From Desulfonatronospira sp. (GTDB taxonomy: Bacteria > Desulfobacterota > Desulfovibrionia > Desulfovibrionales > Desulfonatronovibrionaceae): a DNA stretch of 11,648 nucleotides. Within the stretch, counting starts at the first letter, position 1; the number at the start of each line of letters is the position of its first letter. The stretch spans positions 1-11,648 of the forward strand of contig PWGS01000087.1 in assembly GCA_003554505.1 (NCBI GenBank). The letters are read 5' to 3'. Of this stretch, positions 1 through 6,623 are shown one piece after another. The notes beneath the pieces are model-generated. The model had not been told where the DNA came from. It did no database searches and saw nothing but the letters and a program-made list of their open reading frames with translations. The position numbers and the translations under genes are program-made.

Positions 1-82
1 AGTCGAACTCGCAGGCCTGTCCGATGATGATGGGTCCGGAACCAATGAGCATGATTTTTTTGATGTCGGTTCTTTTGGGCAT
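1..82 (-). CDS. carB: Carbamoyl-phosphate synthase large subunit, N-terminal fragment (runs off left edge)
   Basis: Only the first 27 codons are in the window. They read MPKRTDIKK followed by GSGPIIIGQACEFD, which is the near-invariant N-terminus of CarB and the start of its first ATP-grasp half. The full protein of about 1,070 residues would make carbamoyl phosphate from bicarbonate, ATP and glutamine-derived ammonia with CarA, for pyrimidine and arginine synthesis in the cytoplasm. The ATG lies 6 bases after the stop of the small gene at 89-391, so the two are probably co-transcribed. No strong Shine-Dalgarno is visible before the ATG, which suggests translational coupling to the upstream gene. 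Identity is secure from the N-terminal motif; everything beyond the edge is unseen. Confidence 0.93.
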   Translation of the reverse strand, partial: MPKRTDIKKIMLIGSGPIIIGQACEFD

Positions 83-88
83 GGGTGA

Positions 89-391
89 TTACTTGTAGGT
101 TATGGGTTTGATCCTGAGTATAATTTTCTGCCCTTTCCTGGAAATGAACCCTTCCTCCTCCAGAATGTCAATGCTCTCGAGGCATTCGGAAAGCTCCATG
201 TCCGCCATGGCGGGCAGGAGGCTCTTATATTCATCAAGTTTGTTCCAGGAATCCAGGTAGTAAAGGTTGGCCATAACGTACTTTTCGCGCCTGGACAGGT
301 GCGTGCCGGAAAAAAGCTTTTCACGCATTTCGCCGGGCAGCTTAAGCAGAGGGGATATTTTTTCCCTGTCAAAAAAGTCTTTGATGCTCAT
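89..391 (-). CDS. Small hypothetical protein with winged-helix-like C-terminus, upstream of carB
   Basis: I do not recognise this 100-residue protein as a named family. It starts MSIKDFFDREK. The second half has a helix (about residues 65-80, MELSECLESIDILEEEGF) followed by a short beta-hairpin (ISRKGQKIILRI). This is the usual look of the recognition helix and wing of a MarR- or replication-type winged helix, where 'L..LE.EGFI.R' precedes the wing. There is no signal peptide or membrane segment. I chose the ATG at 391 because CAGG sits 5-6 bases upstream. A GTG at 397 is possible but would abut the Shine-Dalgarno directly. It is co-directional with carB and ends 6 bases before it, so it could be a regulator or simply a co-expressed partner. 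Function is unassigned. Confidence 0.75.
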   Translation of the reverse strand: MSIKDFFDREKISPLLKLPGEMREKLFSGTHLSRREKYVMANLYYLDSWNKLDEYKSLLPAMADMELSECLESIDILEEEGFISRKGQKIILRIKPITYK

Positions 392-565
392 GGCCACCTG
401 ATGCTATCGGCCTGTTTATTAAATATGTGATATTTACTTGCAAATATGCTGCAGGTCAACAATAATCGAACCGCCTGCACGGCAGACAGAATCTGCGGCC
501 ATAAGGCTGTTTAGAATGTTGTTAACCGGTTTGCCTGGAAATGGTAAACAGGGAGTAAACGGGGA
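392..565. promoter_or_regulatory. Divergent intergenic region between the carB operon and nadE
   Basis: These 174 bases separate two divergent genes, so promoters for both should lie here. On the minus strand, TTGCAA (about 459-464) is followed after roughly 16 bases by TAATAA, a weak sigma-70-like pair. On the plus strand no convincing pair is visible; TTGTTA near 520 is only a partial -35. The left half is clearly AT-richer than the flanking genes, as expected for a promoter region. No operator-like palindrome longer than about 8 bases was found (AACCGGTT near 525). The promoter positions are inference. Confidence 0.35.
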
Positions 566-2215
566 ATGAAAATCGGGCTTTTGCAGCTGAATCCCATCGT
601 CTGCGACTTTGAAGGAAATGCCCGGGGGATTGTTCAGGCCTGCATGGAAGCCTCCGGGAAGGGCGCTGACATTTGCGTGACCCCGGAAATGGCAGTAATC
701 GGCTACCCGGCACGGGATCTTCTGCTAAGAGAGGATATCCTGGAGAAGTGCATGCAGAGCGTGCATCGCATTGCCCGGGAAACTTCCGGCATGGCCCCCT
801 TGCTTCTGGGAAGCCCCTGGCGGTTTCCAGATCAGCAGGAGCAGGTCTACAACTCTGCCTGCCTTGTGCATAAAGGCCATGTGATCAAGATTTTCAGCAA
901 GGTACTTCTGCCTGAATACGACGTCTTTGATGAAAAACGCTATTTTTGCGCTGCCGAGGCTCCGGGTGTTTTTGAATTTCAGGGAAAAGTTATCGGGGTA
1001 AGCATCTGCGAAGACGCCTGGAATGACGAGGAGTTCTGGAACAGGCCCGGGGGCGGGGTTGATCCCATGCAGGAACTTGCCCGGCAGGGGGCTGAGATCA
1101 TCGTAAACATGTCCGCCTCCCCCTTCGGCATTGGCAAGCACAGGATCAGGCAGGCCATGATGAGTTCCCTGGCTGTCAAATACGGGGTCTTTTTCCTGTT
1201 CTGCAACCAGGTGGGGGGATTTGACGACCTGGTTTTTCCTGGAAGAAGCACGGTGTTCGGCCCGGAGGGTGACATCATAAGCAGGGGCAGGCAATTTGAA
1301 AAAGATGTTCTGGTTGTTGATATCAGCAGCCCCGCAAAAAGGGATATCCCGGAGCATGACTATGACGTTCCGGCAGAGGCATGGCAGGCACTGGTGCTGG
1401 GCACCCGGGATTACGTGCGCAAAAGCGGATTCAGCAGAGTGCTCCTGGGCCTCTCAGGAGGCATGGACTCGGCATTGACGGCAGCGGTGGCAGCAGACGC
1501 CCTGGGACCGGAGAACGTCACCGGAGTGCTTATGCCTTCACCGCATTCCAGTGCCGGCAGCATAGACGACTCCATGAAACTGGCTGAATGCCTGGGCATT
1601 AATACCTGTATCCTGCCTATATCTTCTTTAATGCAGGGCTTCGACAAAGCCCTGGAAGATGTTTTTGCCGGGATGCAGCCTGATGTCACTGAAGAGAACA
1701 TCCAGTCCAGGATAAGAGGCAACCTGCTTATGGCCATGTCCAACAAATGGGGGGACATGCTTTTAAATACAGGCAACAAGTCTGAACTGGCTGTCGGCTA
1801 TTGCACCATCTACGGAGACATGGCCGGCAGCCTGGCTGTTCTGGCTGATGTACCCAAGACACTGGTTTATGACATTGCCAGGTGGCTGAATACCCGGCGC
1901 GGGCAGGTGATTCCTGAAGTCATAATCAACAAGGTGCCTTCTGCAGAGTTGCGCCCTGGGCAGAAAGACAGGGACAGTCTGCCTGAGTACGATATCCTGG
2001 ACAAAATTCTTCGCCTTTATGTTGAAAGGGGGGCTTCAGTGGAAGATATCTGTGCCCGGGGATTCGAAGCAGGTATGGTGCACAAAGTCATAGGACTGGT
2101 AAATAAATCGGAGTTCAAGCGCTACCAGGCTCCCCCAGGGATCAAAATAACAGAAGCGGCTTTCGGGCCGGGCCGGCGTATGCCTTTGGCCTCCAGGTGC
2201 TTCATAAAAGGCTGA
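566..2215 (+). CDS. nadE: Glutamine-dependent NAD+ synthetase
   Basis: This 549-residue two-domain enzyme makes NAD+ from nicotinate adenine dinucleotide, ATP and ammonia released from glutamine. The N-terminal nitrilase-type glutaminase domain (about 1-255) has the full triad: Glu41 in TPEMAVIGYPARDLL, Lys112 in SKVLLPEYDVFDEKRYF and Cys148 in SICEDAWN. The C-terminal synthetase domain carries the ATP pyrophosphatase loop SGGMDSA at 297-303 and the later GNKSELAVGYCTIYGDMAG segment that binds nucleotide. The length matches the bacterial glutamine-dependent form. The ATG at 566 has GGGAG at 551-555 about 10 bases upstream and also GGGGA directly before it, so initiation strength is uncertain. 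It is transcribed alone and converges on the glycosyltransferase gene. NaMN, one step back in this pathway, is also the phosphoribosyl donor for CobT further right. Confidence 0.97.
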   Translation: MKIGLLQLNPIVCDFEGNARGIVQACMEASGKGADICVTPEMAVIGYPARDLLLREDILEKCMQSVHRIARETSGMAPLLLGSPWRFPDQQEQVYNSACLVHKGHVIKIFSKVLLPEYDVFDEKRYFCAAEAPGVFEFQGKVIGVSICEDAWNDEEFWNRPGGGVDPMQELARQGAEIIVNMSASPFGIGKHRIRQAMMSSLAVKYGVFFLFCNQVGGFDDLVFPGRSTVFGPEGDIISRGRQFEKDVLVVDISSPAKRDIPEHDYDVPAEAWQALVLGTRDYVRKSGFSRVLLGLSGGMDSALTAAVAADALGPENVTGVLMPSPHSSAGSIDDSMKLAECLGINTCILPISSLMQGFDKALEDVFAGMQPDVTEENIQSRIRGNLLMAMSNKWGDMLLNTGNKSELAVGYCTIYGDMAGSLAVLADVPKTLVYDIARWLNTRRGQVIPEVIINKVPSAELRPGQKDRDSLPEYDILDKILRLYVERGASVEDICARGFEAGMVHKVIGLVNKSEFKRYQAPPGIKITEAAFGPGRRMPLASRCFIKG

Positions 2216-2259
2216 TACAAGCTGCCTGTAAACTAATATTTTAGTATTAAAAGATGTTG

Positions 2260-2281
2260 CTGAAAAAATCCCTTTTTTCAG
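2260..2281. terminator. Bidirectional terminator-like hairpin between nadE and the glycosyltransferase gene
   Basis: A perfect 9-bp stem, CTGAAAAAA (2260-2268) against TTTTTTCAG (2273-2281), closes a TCCC loop. The outer G2259/T2282 can add a wobble pair. Each arm provides a T-tract when read on its own strand, so it could end both nadE on the plus strand and the convergent gene on the minus strand. It overlaps no coding sequence and lies 45 bases past the nadE stop. The stem is A/T-rich and so weaker than a classic GC-stem terminator. Confidence 0.6.
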
Positions 2282-2283
2282 TC

Positions 2284-2997
2284 TCATCTGTACATCCTGC
2301 ATATTTTTTCCGGCGAAACTCCCAGGTGGTAGAGAGTGCGTATCAGCCAGTTCCTGAGGGTTCCCCGGGAAACTCCTTCACTTTCCCATCTCCTGGCCGA
2401 GGTCATGGCTTTGTCCGGCAGGATTATGATTTTTCCCCTGTTTTTTTTCAGCCTGGTCATCAGTTCCAGGTCCTCCATGATGGGTATATCCCTGAACCCG
2501 CCGATTTCAGAAAATTTTTCTTTCCTGATGAATATGGCCTGATCTCCGTATGGAACGCGGGTTACTGCTGAACGCAGGTTGGCTGCAGCTTCAACGAGCT
2601 TTAAGGACCACCTGGAAGAGTCAATACCCAGGGAAAATGCTCCGCCGGCCAGACCCTGGTCCCTGAGTGCAGTCTGGATAAGTTCCGGAGCACTCTCCGG
2701 CAGGGTGGTGTCAGCGTGAAGAAAAAGCAGGATTTTGCCCCGGGCCTTTGCTGCCCCGGCATTCATCTGCTTTACCCGTCCACTGTCCGAGGCAGACCCG
2801 GATACTCCAGGGACATGCAGGGCTGACAGCGTTGACCGGCCGGGATCGCCGTCAATAATTACAATTTCGTGCCTGTCCGGGGGGAAGATTTTTGTCAGCC
2901 GCCGGACAAAGTCATTGATGATCTGTTCTTCCCGGTATACAGGAATTATCACGGTAAGATCAGGTTTGCTCACAGTTTTTCCGGGTAAATTTTCCAA
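2284..2997 (-). CDS. Family 2 glycosyltransferase, rSAM/selenodomain-associated type
   Basis: This 237-residue GT-A fold enzyme has the usual opening strand LTVIIPVYREE (14-24), the nucleotide-sugar/metal motif FLHADT (92-97, with Asp96 in the DxD position), GDQAIF (151-156) and the acceptor/base region IMEDLEL (173-179). It ends with ARRWESEG (201-208). This motif set matches the family known as 'transferase 2, rSAM/selenodomain-associated', often found with radical SAM and selenium-related genes; no such neighbour is visible here. The substrate is unknown. There is no membrane segment, so it is probably cytosolic. The start is TTG at 2997, supported by AGGA at 3005-3008 with 7-base spacing and a stop codon in frame just upstream. 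A GTG at 2973 (residue 9) is the alternative and would retain the whole catalytic domain. Confidence 0.88.
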   Translation of the reverse strand: MENLPGKTVSKPDLTVIIPVYREEQIINDFVRRLTKIFPPDRHEIVIIDGDPGRSTLSALHVPGVSGSASDSGRVKQMNAGAAKARGKILLFLHADTTLPESAPELIQTALRDQGLAGGAFSLGIDSSRWSLKLVEAAANLRSAVTRVPYGDQAIFIRKEKFSEIGGFRDIPIMEDLELMTRLKKNRGKIIILPDKAMTSARRWESEGVSRGTLRNWLIRTLYHLGVSPEKICRMYR

Positions 2998-3139
2998 CGG
3001 GTTATCCTGTCAGCCACTCATAAGCATTTGATTTTCGGATCATAACATGACATGGTCATAACATCTCACCTTGGGGATCGGGACCAAGCCTGCGAGTAAC
3101 TGGAGAAGGAGATGGTCATTTAGAACGAACCACCCCCAG

Positions 3140-3161
3140 CCCCTCCTTAACCAAGGAGGGG
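3140..3161. repeat. GC-rich perfect palindrome of REP/intergenic-repeat type
   Basis: CCCCTCCTT (3140-3148) and AAGGAGGGG (3153-3161) form a perfect 9-bp stem with an AACC loop, preceded by ACCACCCCCAG. It sits in the 295-base spacer between two divergently transcribed genes, so it is not positioned to terminate either of them. No T-tract follows on either strand. This suggests a dispersed repetitive palindrome rather than a terminator. I have a general recollection of similar CCCCTCCTT..AAGGAGGGG palindromes as intergenic repeats in many bacteria, but cannot verify copies here. The rest of the spacer shows no credible gene: only an 8-base direct repeat ATGGTCAT (3052-3059 and 3112-3119) and a small ATGAC/GTCAT inverted repeat at 3047-3059. 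Confidence 0.55.
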
Positions 3162-3236
3162 AGTAGACCGTGCTGTACGTATAAACTTAAAAACTTACGT
3201 GACAGCAACATGATTAAATATTTGAACTAAAATTGT

Positions 3237-3261
3237 AGTTACTTAGAGTCTACAAGTAATT
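3237..3261 (+). promoter_or_regulatory. Hairpin in the thymidylate synthase leader
   Basis: AGTTACTT (3237-3244) can pair with AAGTAATT (3254-3261), an 8-bp stem with one G-T wobble and a 9-base loop. It lies about 32 bases before the preferred ATG at 3293. The alternative TTG at 3260 would fall inside the stem, which argues against that start. The stem is AT-rich and lacks a T-tract, so it is at best a weak mRNA leader structure. Chance occurrence is possible. Confidence 0.3.
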
Positions 3262-3292
3262 GCTTAAAACTCATTTCCGGGGCTGCCGATTT

Positions 3293-3967
3293 ATGGTTCA
3301 ACACATCAGTATTACCGCCACAGACATTCCGGACGCCTGGTTTCAGGCGCTTTATGCCATTATTGATCATGGCTGCAAATACACCATCCAGCACGGATCC
3401 ATGGTGGGCGAAGACAGGCAGGAGTTCGACTTTGTCACCGTGCTTATAGAAAATCCTTACATGGAGCCGTGGGACCGGATGCTGCCCCAGGTACCGCCTC
3501 ATCTCGGGATTCCAAACCCTGTTGAGAATGGTTACGTGGAACAGTACATGCCTTATCTCATGTCCCCCCACAAGGAGCCCGGAGAGGATTATACCTACGG
3601 AGAGCGCATATACCAACAGGTACTTTACTGGATTGAAAAATTCAATCAGACCTGGGCCACCAACCAGGCAATCCTGCAGGTGGGCCGGCCGGAGGATCAT
3701 CTTCTAAACGACCCGCCATGCCTGCGCCACATTGATATGCGTATCCGTGACGGCCGGTTGATTTTCTATCCATATTTCCGGTCCTGGGATCTGTGGGGAG
3801 GTTTTCCAGCCAACCTGGCCGGGATTGCTGTCCTGCAGAAATACATGGCGGACAGCATCCACCAGGTGGAACCGGGCCCGATTCTTGCCTCGTCCAAAGG
3901 CCTTCACATTTACGGCTATGCAGAGGAACTGGCCAGGATCAGGACCTGCAGAAAAGATACCCCTTGA
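3293..3967 (+). CDS. thyA: Thymidylate synthase, short archaeal-like ThyA form
   Basis: This 224-residue protein aligns with the catalytic core of ThyA, which methylates dUMP to dTMP with a reduced folate. Visible are the nucleophile in PPC (Cys143, in NDPPCLRHIDMRIRDGRL), the phosphate-binding RSWD (Arg163, Ser164, Asp166), the pyrimidine-recognising Asn174 in FPANLAGIAVL, and HIY (His205, Tyr207) near the end. Spacing between Cys and RSxD equals that of E. coli ThyA. The Asn at 174, rather than Asp, predicts a uracil rather than a cytosine base. It is about 40 residues shorter than E. coli ThyA, and Leu replaces the His after the nucleophile, as I recall for methanogen-type enzymes; the cofactor is therefore open. 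I chose the ATG at 3293 over a TTG at 3260, which lies in a hairpin; neither has a strong Shine-Dalgarno. It stands alone, convergent to the cobamide operon. Confidence 0.85.
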   Translation: MVQHISITATDIPDAWFQALYAIIDHGCKYTIQHGSMVGEDRQEFDFVTVLIENPYMEPWDRMLPQVPPHLGIPNPVENGYVEQYMPYLMSPHKEPGEDYTYGERIYQQVLYWIEKFNQTWATNQAILQVGRPEDHLLNDPPCLRHIDMRIRDGRLIFYPYFRSWDLWGGFPANLAGIAVLQKYMADSIHQVEPGPILASSKGLHIYGYAEELARIRTCRKDTP

Positions 3968-4013
3968 GCTTCATAACCGCTTTTAAGATTTTTACGCCCG
4001 GCATAAGCGGTCA

Positions 4014-4036
4014 AGGGTCTGCCCCGGGCAAACCCT
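4014..4036. terminator. Strong hairpin between convergent thyA-like and cobD-cobQ genes, no T-tract
   Basis: AGGGT-C-TGCC (4014-4023) pairs with GGCA-A-ACCCT (4027-4036) as a 9-bp GC-rich stem with a single C/A mismatch and a 3-base loop. It lies between the two convergent stops (3967 and 4041). Neither strand shows a T-run after the stem, so an intrinsic terminator is doubtful; an mRNA 3'-end stabiliser or factor-dependent end is equally likely. A second inverted repeat, ACCGCTT (3976-3982) with AAGCGGT (4005-4011), lies in the same 73-base gap. Confidence 0.4.
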
Positions 4037-4040
4037 GTGC

Positions 4041-6620
4041 TCATGCCTTGAGCCCCATCCATTTATAGATAGGTTCCAGATCCAGGCTGGAGCGGACCAG
4101 TTCTGCCAGGCGGTCCAGGGCCTGGTCCGGGTTGTAGATGCAGCAGATGCGCCCTTTGGGGGACAGTCCTTTGCGGCTTCTCAGGCTGTCGATGAACCAG
4201 CGTCTGAATTCGTCGGCATCGAAAATCCCGTGCAGGTAAGTACCCCAGACCAGTCCGCTTTCGGAGAGAATCCCCTCATTTTTTCCGTCAGGAAGCTGCA
4301 GCAGCGGCCGGCCCCTCAGGCGGCTGACTCCATGGTGGATTTCATAACCCAGGACATTGAGTCCGGACTGTATATGGGTGGCCTCCACCCGGGTCAGAGT
4401 TTTCTGGTGGGCCATTTCCGTATAAATATCCAGAAGGGCGGCGGCCTGCACTTTCTGTCCCGGGGATTCCAGCTCAAAGGGGTCGCTTATTTCATTGCCA
4501 AGCATCTGCAGCCCTCCGCAGATGCCGATTATTTCCATCTTCTGCTCAGAGCCAAGTCTTGATATGGCAGCCTTGAGCCCGGTCTGCTGCAGCCAGGCCA
4601 GGTCCTGGAATACATTTTTGCTGCCGGGGATAATAACTGCATCCAGTCCCTGCAGGTCTTGAGGAGAACGGACTGTTTCCAGGCTTACGTCCGGTTCCAG
4701 GCGCAGGGCGTCAAAATCGGTGAAGTTGCTGATGTGCGGTAGATCCGCCACGCCTACCCGGACACTGTCCTGTCCGGGACATCCCTGCAGGCCTTCTTTC
4801 CACCCCACTGAATCCTCGTCCGGCAGATCCAGATTCTGCAAGTAGGGCACCACTCCCACCACCGGCCTGCCGGTGTGCTGCAGGGGCAGTTCAAAGGCGT
4901 TGCCCAGCAGGGATGCATCCCCCCGGAACTTGTTGACCACAAATCCGCGGATAAGTTTTCGCTCCCACTCGGCCAGCACCTCCATGGTCCCGGCAAAGGA
5001 AGCGAACACCCCGCCGCGGGCGATGTCCCCCACGATCAGGACCGGAGACCGGGCGTATTCGGCCATGGCCATGTTGACTATGTCGTGGCTTTTGAGATTG
5101 ATTTCAGCCGGGCTGCCGGCCCCCTCCAGGACCAGCACGTCAAATTCCCTGCCCAGGCTGTCATAGGCATCCCTGGCGGCCTGGAATGCCTTGGGCTTGT
5201 AGTCCACGTAGCCTGTTGCACCCATGTTCCCCACTGCCTGACCGTTTATTATCACCTGGCATCCGGTCTGGCTGCTGGGCTTTAGAAGCACCGGGTTCAT
5301 GCGCACATCCGGCTCCAGCCGGGCGGCCTGGGCCTGGACCACCTGGGCCCGGCCCATTTCACCGCCCTGGCTGGTGACAAAGGAATTCAGGGACATGTTC
5401 TGGGATTTAAAGGGCGCAGGCCGGTACCCATCCTGGAGCAGTATGCGGCACATGGCAGCGGCCAGGATGCTTTTTCCGGCATTGGAGCTTGTGCCCTGAA
5501 ACATGATGGCCGGGGGTTTTGACTGGGCCGGTCTGGGTGGTTTTGCAGTAAGAACGCTCTGCATGGCCCGGACAAGCATCTGGTTTTCCCGGGAAGAGCG
5601 CACCGCCACCCGCACGTGCCTGTGGTCCAGACCCTGAAAGTTGGAGCAATCCCTTACAGCCAGGCCGTGCTTTTCAAGGAGTACGGCTGTGAGTTCTGAG
5701 GCTTCGGGCAGGCGTTCATCCAGACCCAGGAGCAGGAAGTTGGCCTGTCCGGGGTAGATTTTTATGCCTGGAATCTCCCCCAGGCTTTGAGACAGGCTGT
5801 GGCGCTGCCGGGCGACGTACTCCCTGGTTTTAAGCACAAACTCATGGTCCTGCAGGGCGTACACCCCGGCGGTCTGGGCCAGGACGTTCACCGACCAGAA
5901 GGGTTTGATGCCGGATACGGCCCGGACCACCTCCGGGTCTGCCAGGGCCAGGCCCAGGCGCAGCCCGGGAAGGGCGAACATCTTGGTCATGGACAAAAGA
6001 ACCATGACATTGAAGGGACGGTTTTGCACCAGGCTGTCAAAATCAGGCACAAAATCGCCGAAGGCCTCGTCCACTACAAAAAGGCTGTCCGGAAAGTCCG
6101 CGGCCAGGCTGCGTATCCTGCCTGCATCCACGTTCAGGCCGGTGGGGTTGTTGGGGCGGCAGATAAAGACCAGGTCCCGGCCCTGCAGATGGGGTACAAG
6201 CTCAGCCGGATCCAGGGCAAAATCCCCGGCCTGGTCCAGGTTGAAGCGCTGCACCTGCAGCCCTGCAGCAAGGCAGGCCCGGGGGTAATCAGCGTAGGTG
6301 GGGGCGGGTATCACGGCCCGCTTAAAATCCATGGCCAGCGGAAGCAGAGAAATGATCTCGGCTGTACCATTGCCTGCCAGGACTTCTTCCGGCCGGGTAT
6401 TGTAGCGCCGGCAGGCGGCCTGCACCAGGTCCCGGGCCCGGGGGTCGGGATAATGGGCCGCCTTTTCCAGGGGGGTGCTTATCAGCGGGCGCAGCCATTC
6501 CGGAAATCCCAGGGGGTTTATGCTGGCGGAAAAATCCACAATTGCATCAGGGCTAAGCCCGGACTTTCGGGCCAGGGCAGAGATATCACCGCCGTGGGGC
6601 TGCCGGGGGAAGGTGCTCAT
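4041..6620 (-). CDS. cobD-cobQ: CobD-CobQ fusion: threonine-phosphate decarboxylase / cobyric acid synthase
   Basis: One uninterrupted 859-codon frame joins two cobamide enzymes. Residues 1 to about 358 are CobD, a PLP enzyme that decarboxylates L-threonine O-3-phosphate to aminopropanol phosphate. It shows FSASINPLGFP, GNGTAEII (83-90), CRPNNPTG (154-161), VVDEAFGDF (Asp184) and the PLP lysine Lys213 in SMTKMFALPGLRLG. A proline-rich linker (361-370) leads to CobQ/CbiP (371-859), which amidates cobyrinic acid a,c-diamide to cobyric acid: P-loop GTSSNAGKS (376-384), then a class I glutamine amidotransferase domain with nucleophile Cys701 in GICGGLQMLG and His797 in GTYLHGIF. Both halves look intact and full length. 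No Shine-Dalgarno precedes the internal Met373, so separate translation of CobQ is unlikely. The ATG at 6620 has GAAGG at 6628-6632. It is last in the operon, 3 bases after cobT. HisC is the paralogue to exclude for the N-half; its context and motifs favour CobD. Confidence 0.95.
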   Translation of the reverse strand: MSTFPRQPHGGDISALARKSGLSPDAIVDFSASINPLGFPEWLRPLISTPLEKAAHYPDPRARDLVQAACRRYNTRPEEVLAGNGTAEIISLLPLAMDFKRAVIPAPTYADYPRACLAAGLQVQRFNLDQAGDFALDPAELVPHLQGRDLVFICRPNNPTGLNVDAGRIRSLAADFPDSLFVVDEAFGDFVPDFDSLVQNRPFNVMVLLSMTKMFALPGLRLGLALADPEVVRAVSGIKPFWSVNVLAQTAGVYALQDHEFVLKTREYVARQRHSLSQSLGEIPGIKIYPGQANFLLLGLDERLPEASELTAVLLEKHGLAVRDCSNFQGLDHRHVRVAVRSSRENQMLVRAMQSVLTAKPPRPAQSKPPAIMFQGTSSNAGKSILAAAMCRILLQDGYRPAPFKSQNMSLNSFVTSQGGEMGRAQVVQAQAARLEPDVRMNPVLLKPSSQTGCQVIINGQAVGNMGATGYVDYKPKAFQAARDAYDSLGREFDVLVLEGAGSPAEINLKSHDIVNMAMAEYARSPVLIVGDIARGGVFASFAGTMEVLAEWERKLIRGFVVNKFRGDASLLGNAFELPLQHTGRPVVGVVPYLQNLDLPDEDSVGWKEGLQGCPGQDSVRVGVADLPHISNFTDFDALRLEPDVSLETVRSPQDLQGLDAVIIPGSKNVFQDLAWLQQTGLKAAISRLGSEQKMEIIGICGGLQMLGNEISDPFELESPGQKVQAAALLDIYTEMAHQKTLTRVEATHIQSGLNVLGYEIHHGVSRLRGRPLLQLPDGKNEGILSESGLVWGTYLHGIFDADEFRRWFIDSLRSRKGLSPKGRICCIYNPDQALDRLAELVRSSLDLEPIYKWMGLKA

Positions 6621-6623
6621 GTA

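Noticed and set aside
725..1357. 210-codon minus-strand frame inside nadE
   Set aside because: Fully antisense to the nadE glutaminase domain, whose catalytic residues are intact; no recognisable motif and no Shine-Dalgarno context.
2254..3031. Plus-strand frames over the glycosyltransferase gene (105, 68 and 98 codons)
   Set aside because: Antisense to a gene with a complete GT-A motif set; short, without ribosome sites or recognisable motifs.
3260..3292. TTG at 3260 as the start of the thymidylate synthase
   Set aside because: The TTG lies within the arm of a leader hairpin, has no Shine-Dalgarno, and adds 11 residues with no resemblance to the family; the ATG at 3293 is preferred, though not proven.
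3239..3700. 153-codon minus-strand frame over the thymidylate synthase
   Set aside because: Antisense to a gene with clear catalytic motifs; composition and lack of any family resemblance mark it as a shadow.
5503..5506. Separate translation of CobQ from the internal Met373
   Set aside because: The bases before this ATG are C-rich (CCCCCGGCCATC) with no Shine-Dalgarno, and the frame is continuous with the CobD half.
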